Made by a program: the position numbers and the translations under genes
Source: Ignelater luminosus
Taxonomy: Eukaryota; Arthropoda; Insecta; Coleoptera; Elateridae
NCBI GenBank assembly: GCA_011009095.1
Contig: VTPC01089559.1
Location: forward strand, 163,156-227,155
Length of the DNA: 64,000 nucleotides
Reading direction: 5' to 3'
Notes under the pieces: model-generated
Told to the model about the DNA's origin: nothing
The model's database searches: none
What the model saw: the letters and a program-made list of their open reading frames with translations, nothing else
Shown here: piece by piece, positions 37,921 to 48,670 of the stretch
Layout: every line of letters begins with the position of its first letter
How positions within the stretch are numbered: position 1 is the stretch's first letter

Positions 37921-40900
37921 ATTCAGTTGATTTTTTTTATTGAGAAACGGGAAACAGTTCTTTTAAATGAAACACCGGGTATACCTCGATATCTTTTTTT
38001 ATTTGGTGCTCATTTTTGATTGCGATAAATAACAGGATTCTGTGTGGCTAAACCCAACAGTTTTGTCGATATTCAAATGATTTGTTATAGTAATTAAATT
38101 TTATGCTTGACCCTTGACCCTTGTACAATTAATGAGAATTTATGTTTTACAGTTTTAGCAAGTTGAAATTGAATATCGTGTCTTTAAAAATGACCACTGG
38201 AGATTTCAATTGTGATTTTTATGCTGAGATAATGAAATGAATATAAAACTTGGTCATGGTCATGAAGAATAAAAACCAGTTTGCAATCTTTTCTTGTTTC
38301 TTTCTGTTATTTTACCTTTTAAGAGACTACATAAAATTCTTGCTTTTGTTGAGAAACTCATCTAAAAGCTATTTTTTTATAATTTGAAAATTTATTAAAT
38401 GTTCCTTTTTTCAAGCAAATATAAGAATTTTTCAAGAAAAATACAATAATAAAATAGTTTGAACCCTTCGAATACAAACGATAAGCCGGGTGTTCGAACC
38501 CTATAATAAGTAATCTCTTGTTAGGTGAAGACAATGCCCTAGAATTATTATAGTTTGTGGCTCTCTCTAGAACGTAGACCCCTGGGGCGTTTTGTCCTGC
38601 ATTTAGTTTCCTGCTACCCCACAAAATGGATTTGCTTTATTTTGGCTCTCCAATCCTCCTGTCCTACATTTAAAACTTTTTCGTGTGCAAAACACGTGAT
38701 GTAAATTAACAATACAATGTATGAATGTTTGTTTTTATTTATTACCTAAACAAGATTTCCTGGTGGGGTGGATGCTGAATAAAAGGTAAAAATATTGGAA
38801 AATTCCAACTCGTTTATTTAGTGTTTATTTTCAAAATAATCCAATTATTTTTTGTTGCTTAAAAGTGTTACCTTTCTTGTATGTCATGGACAATCGAATC
38901 GAATCGAATGAGTTTTGAATTGAAATCTTATTAACAGGTGTACGCGTGTCCCCTTCAAATATAAACAATGCTATTCGAAGGTAACTTGGCGAGTAACCCA
39001 GTGTGCAGTTTGACTCTGGGCACTACAGAATATTACATTTGAAGTACGATTAACATAATAGCTAGCACATTTAGGGTAGACATATAATCGATTCATGTGT
39101 AGTCGTTTTGGGTGCCCATACCATACATTTAGCAGGACCGTATTGTATTTTAGAAAGTTATATTAAATAGAAATTCTGCACTGTAAAGTTCAACAAATGC
39201 TTTTAAAGAGAAAGGTCTTTTGGAATTTCACTGGTTGTTGGTCTGTTCAAAATGACTATGATGCCGGTGTTTCTTTCAACAATTGCTTAAAATTAAAACT
39301 GGAGACTTAAATATTCCATATTTTGAATGCTTACGATTATAATTCTACTTGTTATCAATATTCTATAAAAAATCTGTGTGATTATGAAAGAAAATGAGTG
39401 AATGATTATTTTTCTTTCGCCGTGAGGAAGATACCAGATTCTTGGACTGCGGTTATTGAGGCTTATTGTAGTGCATGGGCTTAACACGTAGGAAATTTCT
39501 TCTTTTTCGGCATTCTATCCACTATTCAGTGAGTTTGAAAATTTTCCCATATTGGGGAAATATCTGTACAGGATACAGGTAGTTATATGTCTAGTATTAG
39601 TCTTAATACCCCTTTTAAGTTTTCCTTTCCTAGTTTCGGAAGTCTTTCAATTAATGAAAATCCTTCAGTTAATTCAAAACAAAACTTTTTCCAATAAATA
39701 TTGTTCAGGTTAGTCTCAAAGCCTTGCGGTACTTCAAGAAATCACCTGATTGATTCTGGTTGAGTTGAAGTCCTGTGTAGTAAAAAAGCAGTAGATCTGT
39801 ATTTTGTTTTCTTGGATGTTTTCATGTTTAGGTATTCACAAAAAGTTCGTTCTTACATTGTGCTCAGCGAAGATAAAAAATATGTCAAAGCATTCGACTG
39901 TGCTGGAGTTGATTCTCTTTATTATCCAGGTTCTTTTACTTTGTAGGTTTTTTATTTCACGTGACGATGTCGGCTCTAGATTGATACCATTTAAGACTTT
40001 GAGCGTACGTTAGTATCTCAAGATCTTGTTTAATTTCATTCTTTCCAAGAATAAAAGTATTGAAAGGTGTTTGGAACTTATGGATTTTACGTACCTTTAT
40101 TGGAGTGAGGTCCATGTTGCGCAAACGACGTAATACTTCTGCGTGTCTTGTTTAGATTTTTTTGCTTACAGACTATCTTCATGGCAACTCTTTCTAGCTT
40201 TAAGTGCTTTAAGTGTAGAAGTGAAAGGCTTAAGAAAACAAACTAATAACATCTAGGAAGGCTTACCTTCTTACCTAATTTCTGTTATTAGATTTCTGGA
40301 ACAAAATTTAATGATGATGATATCTTCAGTAGTGTTTTAAATACTAAATTTCAAGGGAGTATTTTTGGTGCAGGCAAGACTCTTTAACCCGATGGGCATC
40401 TTGATGTTGGTATAGCATGATAGACACCATTCCTTATATATCTATCAATTACTTTTACAAATTAAGTGTTTAGTCTGAGCCTAGGATAATTGTTCCAGTT
40501 TGAAAACAAATACCACTTCTTACCTTCTTCAATTTGCTAGGATCTATTTTAGAGCTAAACGTGTCTTAAAGAGGACATATCATCATCGGAAGACTTCCAT
40601 TGGCACGATTTAAATGATTCAAAAGTATTTGTTACTCATCTTAGTTTTATGCAATTTATTACAGTCAAAACAGTGTCTTCTCTGCTAGACCTTTCTTTGG
40701 GTCGGTGCATATGAAGTACATCCAAACCTCGAAAGTGAGCAGAACTTCAATCATTATATTATGTACTCTTTCAGGTTTCCTAGAAAGGGTCGATATATTT
40801 AAGTCTTTTCCTGGATAGCGCCAGATATTAACTAAACGAAAAACACTCATATTGTCTACTACAATATCGAAGTGAGGCTTCAAAGGTGTACTATTGCAAT

Positions 40901-41056
40901 TATAAACTTCTAAATTGTTTATTGCAAGAAAAGTCCATATACTTTGGTATTATTATTGTTCCATAGCATATTAGAAATGTTCGTAGCATAGCTTGATTGT
41001 TTTATAGCCTCTTACTGGGTAATACGGCATACCATTACAAAGATTATGAAATTCTC
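37921..41056. other. non-coding; T-rich block with traces of dispersed repeats
   Basis: No gene. 38480-38650 has transposon-like GC-rich pieces (gtgttcgaaccc, ggggcgttttgtcctgc). 39160-40880 is T-rich on the + strand. A segment at 39442-39476 (tggactgcggttattgagg) resembles one at 56118-56178, pointing to an old dispersed repeat. Confidence 0.35.
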
Positions 41057-41060
41057 TATA

Positions 41061-41903
41061 CAGGGTCACTAAAAAGTATGGAAACACGCTACCCCCGCAG
41101 AAACGGTAAGAGATAGACAAATGAAATTTGAAGAGCTTAAAATAGGTATTTTCTGCCATGTTTTGCAAAGGTAATTAAAAACAAATCTTTAATTGTTTTT
41201 TCGTACGGTCACCATATTGAATTTGTTTAAATAGAAAACCTTGTATATGATTCCATATTTGGATAGGAATTTTCAAGACAAGTTCAATGATATAAGGGTT
41301 GCTATACTTATCTTGAAAGCTTTTTGAGATAATCGCTGTTCTTCTGTCAGGGGTTTCCCTATTAAAAAGTATGGAAACACGTTACTCCTGCAAAAACGGT
41401 AAGATACACAATTGACATTTGGGGATCTTAAAGTAGGCATTGTTTGTCTTGTTTTGCGAAGAGAATTAAGATCAAGTCTTCAATTGTTTTTTGTTCGGTC
41501 GTCATCTTGAATTTCTTTAAATGGATCACCTTATATATGACCCCATTTCTCGATAGGGATTTAAAAGGCGAATCCAATAATATAAGAGTTGCTATACTTA
41601 TCTTCAGAGGTTTTGGACAAAAGAATAGCGATTATCTCCAAAACTTTTCAAGATAAGTATAGCAACCCTTATATTATCGAATTCGTCTTTAAAATTTCTA
41701 TCGACATATGGTGTCCTATACAGGATGATTCATTTAAAGAAATTCAAGATGGCGGCCGTACGAAAGAACAATTGAAGATTTGATCTTAACTCTTTTTGCA
41801 AAACATGGCAAAAAATATCTATTTTAAGCTCTCCAAATTTCATTTGTCTATCTCTTACCGTTTCTGCGGGGGTAGCGTGTTTCCATACTTTTTAGCGACC
41901 CTG
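41061..41903. mobile_element. composite foldback element with three related arms (843 bp)
   Basis: The outer ends are a ~65-base inverted repeat, near perfect, starting cagggtcactaaaaagtatg and ending with its complement. TATA flanks both sides. Inside there are three copies of a ~280-base arm: 41061-41347 forward, about 41356-41620 forward but diverged (attaaaaagtatggaaacac at 41371 on), and about 41640-41903 reversed. The second and third arms form a large palindrome centred near 41629 around a short loop (aatagcgattat). The first arm carries its own copy of the loop (ataatcgctgttctt, near 41325). This suggests one palindromic element inserted in or fused with another. No coding capacity. 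Confidence 0.75.
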
Positions 41904-41907
41904 TATA

Positions 41908-44690
41908 TACATACAACTTTTATTCAAAAATTTTTGCGTCTCGTTATCGAAAGATTTTAGAAAAAAATAAGAAATCTGTCATAAAATGAACCTTTCTTTA
42001 ACTCTCTTAATAAACCACTGACATAATTCTACAAACATGGACCAATACCATTTTGGAAGTAGGATTTGTTAAGAAACATCAAAATGTCTACTTCTCGCCA
42101 ATCTTCAAAGGTGTAATCGAGTCTGTCAGAGGACAACTTTGCTATTTCAAGAACTGGGTTAAAATTACACAACCTTTTACGAGGGAAGTCTAGAGAGACT
42201 CAAAAGCAAAAAAGATTCTTTGCCTACAATTCTTCACTGTCTGAAATTATTTCTGCAACTGTTTTATTAACCTTTTCATAATGTATAGCAATTGTTTTTA
42301 TTGAATTGCTATTATTCAGAAATGATTTTTTTCCAAAAGCTCTTAAATGTTAATTCTGCCCAACACTACAACAATTGTAGTATAGTTGCGTTTCTTAATA
42401 TCTTCTCCGTTTTTTATTTTTGTTTTTTCTCTTTAATCGTGCATTGAGATTGCCAACCATCAAACATCCTTCCTTCTTTTACAGATTTCAAAAATATTTT
42501 TATTTCTTTTTTATTATTTTCTAATACGTGATTAATTAATAAAATATACATTTTATTTTTGCTTTTGCATATTTGTACTACATGCTATCATGATAAAATA
42601 TCCATATTACAAGTCTTTAAAACAAAATTCACAAAAGACAAGTTAAATATACGTTAGCGTTTGAATGTCGAATTATGTGTTAAAGCCAACCCTGCCACCC
42701 TCGAATATGCAGTTGGGGTTGTTCTGGTAGACTGATTAAGGCAGCTGCACTAGGTCGCTCTGATTTATATCACACAGGTTGTCACGTGCCCTACTTGCTG
42801 CCTGCTACCGCCGTGAAATCACGGTTATAGTAAAATGTTTCCGCTTGTTACATGGAAATAACTTTATGTAAATAAAATTTAGTTTCTAACTTAATTTAGT
42901 GAAAATAAATATCCAGATAATTCTGTCATCGTGTAGGTATACAAACAGATTTGAGCTGATTCTCTAATTTCTTGCGTTTCTGAGGTAGTACATTAAAATG
43001 TTATAGAAGGAAGTTTTTAGTACGCATGTAATACCATAAAAAGGGTTGTACCGAAATTATGCACGGAAACATCATGTTGGTTAGATATGTACTACATTGT
43101 TTGGTCTTTCATATTTATTTAAATCAAACAATTTTATCTTTTTATTAAAGCCTTCCGAAAGCTGAATTAAGTATCCGGACTTAGTTTGTTAACTAGAAAA
43201 AATTGGCATTTAACGTACGGAATATATTAAAGACATTAGTCTTTGCCACTGGAACTTTCACTTTACACACTGAGCTCTTTAACAGATTGAAACCTGGTGC
43301 TGCGGATAACAGTTTCAAATTAATCCAAAAAGAACAAACATTGTCAATTGTTATCGTTCTTGGAATACCAAAGTTAATCGTTTAGGAATATTGTCTTACC
43401 AGATGAAAAACAGAGTTTACATGTGAGCAGAATACAAAATTATTGTTTATTCAAATTAAGGAAAATTCATTTACCAACAGGAAAAAAGAACAAGGAGAAT
43501 CTTCAAAGAAATAGATCCAAATCCAGAAGCAAACCTAAAGTTAGTCAACTCAACACATTGCTGAAAACTAAATCTTCTAAAATGCACTATTGCTCATGAT
43601 GAAAGTTATATCTCAAAACAAATCTTCTAAAAGACATATATGCCTAAGATAGAAGCTAAACCTAAACGTTAGACTACACTGAGGGTATTTCATCAAATCC
43701 CTGCCGAAACTGAGTGGAAACTTTCCTAACCAAAGAATCCGAAATTGAAAAGAAGCAGACACTACTCCTTTACTAAATGCAGCACATACTGGATGTAAGT
43801 CTTGCAATGAGTATCCCATTATATCCTAAGAGTATTTTCTGTTCAAAACCAGTACAGCTTGAACAAAAATCCAGAAACAACAAATTCGAATCAGGAATTT
43901 TCAAGAATTCCAAAATAAAAAAATATATGTATAGATAAATAAAGGATTCTATCGTAAATTAAGTCCAGAGCAAAAACTAAGTTCCTGAAATTCCAATGAC
44001 TGAATTACTAGATCAAATGAGATACATAAGAGAAACACCAAAAACGATTGAGGTTTTTTCATGATGTTGATGAAATTTTACTAAGATTTTAAAAACGATA
44101 ACTCTAATGTTAATCTAAACCACAAGACAAAATATCTGAGAGGAAATGACTGAATGTTATGTCCGCCTAAAAGTGGAATACCGGACAAAAATGAGAAATG
44201 CCTAAATAGTGATCACACCGTCGCTCTACTTAATTCCAAATAAGACAGAAACTAACAAAGATTATGGATGACATGTCTGCTGAAGTGGTCGCTTCGTCTC
44301 CCTACTCGCTTGAAAGACGGAAACCTAAATACCGACAAAGACGGAGACATCTGAAGAAGTAATAATAATTTATAAGTTTGGTTGTTCACAAAAAGCCTTT
44401 CAGATTTTAAAGCTTTTTAAAAAATTAATAAGGATTTATGATAAATTGCGAAAAACGTATTAAGTTCTTGCTGTAAATAAATTTCTTATTCGAACGTATT
44501 TAAATTTTTAAAACGTTTCGAAAAACAAGCAAAAACTAAGCAAACTGTATACAGTTGAAAACTGCTCAATAAATTATATAAAAAGTCTGTTATCCGAACA
44601 AAATTATTGATCGTGAAATCTAGATTTGTGAGGTTATGTTTACACATAACAATAAAACCGATCAACAACATCCATCCTGTAGAAAAATTT
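41908..44690. other. non-coding; A-rich block 43440-44360
   Basis: No gene supported. A somewhat GC-richer patch lies at 42680-42830. 43440-44360 is purine-rich on the + strand, opposite in skew to 39160-40880, and short stretches look like reversed versions of it (ccgaaactgagtgg near 43705 against cctagtttcgg near 39630). Confidence 0.3.
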
Positions 44691-44716
44691 CTTCAAAGTA
44701 AACTTAAAGCTTTAAC
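44691..44716. repeat. 26-bp direct repeat, left flank of LINE (target site duplication)
   Basis: Identical to 47079-47104 except for one base. Similarity stops abruptly at both edges of the intervening LINE, as expected for a target site duplication. Confidence 0.75.
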
Positions 44717-47078
44717 TTTATTATGTCGTTGGCTCGCTATTGGCAGTTTCCTGTCTTTTCTCTTTATTTTGTTTATCTGTAGATATTTTGGTGATCTGTG
44801 TACAACTTAGCCCTGTGGTGGACTGCCTTGCTTGCTCATTTGGTTTACTACATAGGTTCCTCCAGCAGTTGCTGGAGCGCTGTTTTCTTTTTGGGTTGAA
44901 GCTGTTTAAGCTTCTGATAGATCTCACAGCCTTTGTAGTTGGCTGTATGTCCTTTTTAATTGCGTAGCCACACTATTGCTTTGTTTTCTACAGACTTTAG
45001 TGTGATGATTTCCAGCATACTTGACGCATCTTGTCTCTCTGCTGTAGAAATTTGTAGTATGCCCAAGCTGTTGGCAGTTGGTACACTGGAGAATACTTTT
45101 GTTCTTCTTAGGCTGTTATTTTACAGTTTAGGATTACTTTTATGTCGTACATTGTTTTGTTGTGTTCACTGGGAATTAGGTCTATGAAGAATAATGGGAA
45201 ATGGTTCACGACTTGTACTCCATCCTTAGTTGTAACTTTTTGTACATTGCTAATTCTGGCTACTACGTGTCCTAGGAACTCGAGTTCCTCTTTTATATCA
45301 TCGTGCAGAGATGATACTGGTAGTCGTCTAAATACTACTCTGTATTAGTTCTCACTTTTCAATTGATACGTGTGAAATTTTAATTTATTAAAGGGACTTT
45401 CCGGTACGTCTTTGTTGTTTTGTTTAGTTCAACAAGATATTGCTTGATGCTGCGACAATTATTTTCATCGCTAGCTGTTATATTAATATCGTTGTTAAAC
45501 AAAGCTCTAAACTGCACCCTTTATTTTTGATCTGAAGATATTAAAATTATTTATATTGTTCACCTTGATATGTGAAGGCAATGAGGTTTTGCCTTCCACG
45601 TTCTTTTCTTTTTACGGTTTTTAGTTATTTGTTGTGACTTTTTTTGGTACAGAAGGTGTCATGTTAGACAGTTTTCTCTCCTCTTTTTTCTCATTTTTAA
45701 CCTTATCCCGTTCATTCGTTTTCCAGTTCTTCTTTATCTGTGGAGAATTTTTGTTGATTCATTGAACGGTCCTTGTATATTGTTTTGCTGATTGATTTGA
45801 AATTCCAATTTAACTGCTGGGAGTTCATCGCTCAGCTGTTGTAGTTGTGATAATTTATGGTTTATCGCTTCGGGTTCATTGTTCTGCTCAATAAGAACAT
45901 TTGGGTCGAGCGAATTATCTCTCGTCGGGAAAGATGCAAACACGTTTTGACGATTCATTTGTAAAGTTATTTACGCGATATCTAGTGATGTTTCGAAAGC
46001 CACTGATATCACCTCGTTGACAGTGATACAGTTAAGGTTACACGCTGTAGGCGGTATAACATGTAATTTCTCACACACATTTTTTCTAATGACTGTAATT
46101 TCTCATAATCGACATACCGCGGACAATCACAAGATAGTAAAGTTTAGTAAAACATTTTCAGTCTAGACAAAAAATCTTTAAGCTGTCAGAATTCTTTTCG
46201 TGATACATAGTACACTCATCTACTTAGGAAAGCCGCGATACTTTGTTGCAACTTGGAAGGATTCTTGTTCTATACAGGTTTCTTCAGATCTCCATTTGGC
46301 AAATTCGTCAAGAGTCTTGTTGTTGTGTATATAATTGTAACTTATAACAAAAACTGGCTCTACTGCTTTACTTTTGTAAATTCTTCAAACAGCAAACTGA
46401 CCTGCAGCAGCAAAAATAAGATCATTTTGTATTTTTACGTCTCTTATAGTTATTTTCAAGAATTAATGTAAGTTGATATAGTAAGTGTGTCACAAAACTT
46501 ATAAAATATATTTAATATTTTATTTCGGGCGTCAAATTGTTTTCTGTTGGAGTGTGCTGTTCTTTGTATAAAATACAACACGTCTAGACACTGTATGACA
46601 GACTCACTTTTTAGGAGATATCTCGTTGATGAAAACCACGTTTTAGCGAAGGTTAGTGATGACTGTGGGGTGTGGAAGGGTTGGAGAGACGCATGGTTGA
46701 TATTCATTCAAGTCCCAACCAGGCAAATAATAGCCGCGGAAGTGGATGCATTGTTCCATGTTACCGCCAGAGTTGTATTTACCAATTTGTTTCCATAGGT
46801 TTAATAATAAGTAAAGTAAAAATAATTTTTGTTGATAATTCAAAATTTTTGGAATCGTTTGCGGCTTAACGTAAATACAACTTTATTATTCAACGAAAAG
46901 CTTTTAACTTATGAATTTAAAATTGTAGATTTAATTTAGAAAAATACGAATAATTTACTTTCCTAATTCAAAGAATTTCTCAAAAACCTTCCAGAGTCGA
47001 AAGCTCATGTTATTGGTGTCACTGTTGTGATTGGCCGAATGTGACATGTGTCTAGCGACAGAAGAAGAGTAACTATGA
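44717..47078 (-). mobile_element. jockey-type LINE copy with ORF1 only, no ORF2 (2362 bp)
   Basis: Bounded by 26-bp direct repeats (44691-44716, 47079-47104). On the - strand it reads: a ~1.1-kb 5' region (47078-45959), ORF1 (45958 to about 44721), then a very short 3' end finishing ataataaa just before the repeat. No reverse transcriptase is present. Usual LINE copies lose their 5' end; here the 5' part and ORF1 are kept and ORF2 is gone. Possible reasons are an early poly(A) site with mobilisation in trans, an internal deletion, or a natural one-ORF family as HeT-A is in Drosophila. Overlapping frames at 46547-46869 lie in the 5' region and are not called. Confidence 0.7.
44721..45958 (-). 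pseudogene. LINE ORF1 (gag-like, PRE_C2HC and CCHC knuckles), decayed
   Basis: ORF1 of jockey-type LINEs is a nucleic-acid-binding gag-like protein. Here the start MNRQNVFASFPTRDNSLDPN at 45958 opens 74 clean codons, then the frame breaks. Later pieces in order: PHCLHIKVNNINNF-like; EFHTYQLK-like near 45360; YRVVFRRLPVSSLHDDIKEE to HFPLFFIDLIPSEHNK (about 45345-45170), the PRE_C2HC domain; then Cys/His knuckles in a shifted frame, CTNCQQLGHT and KYAGNHHTKVC (about 45090-45000), one with Cys replaced. A basic Ser/Thr-rich tail ends near 44721. Several frameshifts and stops make this copy non-functional. Confidence 0.75.
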
Positions 47079-47104
47079 CTTCGAAGTAAACTTAAAGCTT
47101 TAAC
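47079..47104. repeat. 26-bp direct repeat, right flank of LINE
   Basis: Right copy of the duplication described at 44691-44716; one mismatch (g for a at the fifth base). Confidence 0.75.
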
Positions 47105-48662
47105 CAACATTTACTCCACTAACTAGTGTCATGCCTGCAGACAATCAGTGCACCGAGTATAAGATTATCTAGTGTAAGCTTTTTGCCGGGTTATTGTTGT
47201 CCACTGCTTGACGACCGACGGTGGCAAGTTGGAGTGGAGCCTTTGCTGAAATTGCATTATGCAACTATTACACAGTCTGTTTCATAAGGAAGGATCTTTG
47301 TCTCTTTTCAATTTCAAAACTGTTAGAAATCTTCAAATGCATTTCTGTATAAAATAATGTACCAGACATAATATTATAACCCATTAAATTACAAACGTAA
47401 ATACTATAGTATGTATGTAGTAGAATGGTTATAATGAGTTTTAGATTTCACCAAATGATTGACATTAAACGCACAACACACTACCCCGTTGCCGACCTGA
47501 GCTTGAAGCTCCACAGGTCTAACTCAACGGCTACTCAGAATTTCTCAGTTGTCCTCATTGCTCTCAAATCTCCCGCATAATGTGAGGTTCCATCGTATTC
47601 CTTCAACAGCCAATAATATAAACAATCTCTCCAACTCCCACTGAACTCCATAAAAGAAACCTTACCTCTAATCCTCTACAGTTTTAACCAACCTTTCGAT
47701 GTGAACAGTCCAACAATTCTCAACCATTCCGCCGCGCGTCGTCTACTCCATCACCAACATCATCCAACCATCATTGTCGAACACCTGCTCTAGCTTCGCC
47801 GCACCATCAATCACTCCAACATCGACTCAAAAGCAATCAACTCCAATACCACCCGATCACAGAATTGCATTGAACGACAACGACCCCTTTACTTCACAAA
47901 AGCATTTTAAGCAATTTTACTACAGGCGCTAATTATCTTAGCGCCAACCTTCGTAGCGTATGCTGCTGCTTTTAAATATTTCAAAGGAAACAGTTAGAAA
48001 CTGTCAGATCTACATCTAAATTGTCTTTGTGCTGCAACAACAGATATCTATTTAAAAAACGCACATACAGCTAAAACGTGATGCTGTATCGAATGATTTA
48101 CCATAATTGCTGAACTGTCACTGAAATTAGGAACTGCAAAGATGGCTGCCTTCTGTACTGCGTGTGTTGCCAGCTCTACATTTCTCAGGAAACATCCGAT
48201 AGTTGGAATGAAAACAACAGATGATGCATCTTTTCGAATGTAACAAAAACAGAGAAAAGAAGAAAAAGGTTCCTTTACCAAATACTAAGCTGGAAATATC
48301 ACATTTAAGAAAAGTCAAGAAAACGATTAGTTAATGGTGGAGTTAGAGGTTCGATTCGGTATTGGAAAGCTTAAAGAAAAAAGAAGAATGTTTCTTGATC
48401 ACTTCGAAAGATCATCCTATTAAATATTTATCATCTAAATCAATGAACTTATTCTTTTTAAAAACGGACATGCATGCCTTGGTCGCTGTAATCATGAAGT
48501 CACAAACTCTTCCATAAACACCTGACTACTACCAGAATTTGTATATACTTACTGTTGCTTCCTGAGTGACTGTCTAGCGTTGGTAACATTAGTACTTTTT
48601 GATATTTATATTGATATCGGTTATAATTGATATTACTTGTAACAAAGAACTGATACGGGATC
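47105..48662. other. non-coding; C-rich tract 47480-47900 ending in a hairpin
   Basis: The + strand from about 47480 to 47900 is rich in C and A and poor in G, quite unlike its surroundings, which suggests a repeat such as an LTR or LINE 5' region. Just after it, ggcgctaa-ttatc-ttagcgcc at 47925-47945 is a perfect 8-bp stem with a 5-base loop. Minus-strand frames at 48048-48318 overlap and show no domain. Confidence 0.35.
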
Positions 48663-48670
48663 GTGGTCGT
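48663..48670. repeat. 8-bp target site duplication, left copy (gtggtcgt)
   Basis: The same 8 bases recur at 51521-51528, directly after the hAT-like element. The right side continues ggtcgtt, so the target itself was slightly repetitive and exact placement is uncertain by a few bases. Confidence 0.6.

Noticed and set aside
38490..38510. gtgttcgaaccc as a tRNA B box
   Set aside because: No A box at tRNA spacing and no acceptor or anticodon stems could be drawn.
46547..46869. Overlapping + and - frames in a GC-richer patch
   Set aside because: They lie inside the 5' region of the ORF1-only LINE and lack recognisable domains.
47925..47945. Hairpin as a Helitron 3' end or bacterial terminator
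   Set aside because: No CTRR motif follows at the right distance and there is no T-run; the context is eukaryotic.
48340..48360. gaggttcgattcgg as a tRNA B box
   Set aside because: No A box or stems upstream; single motif only.
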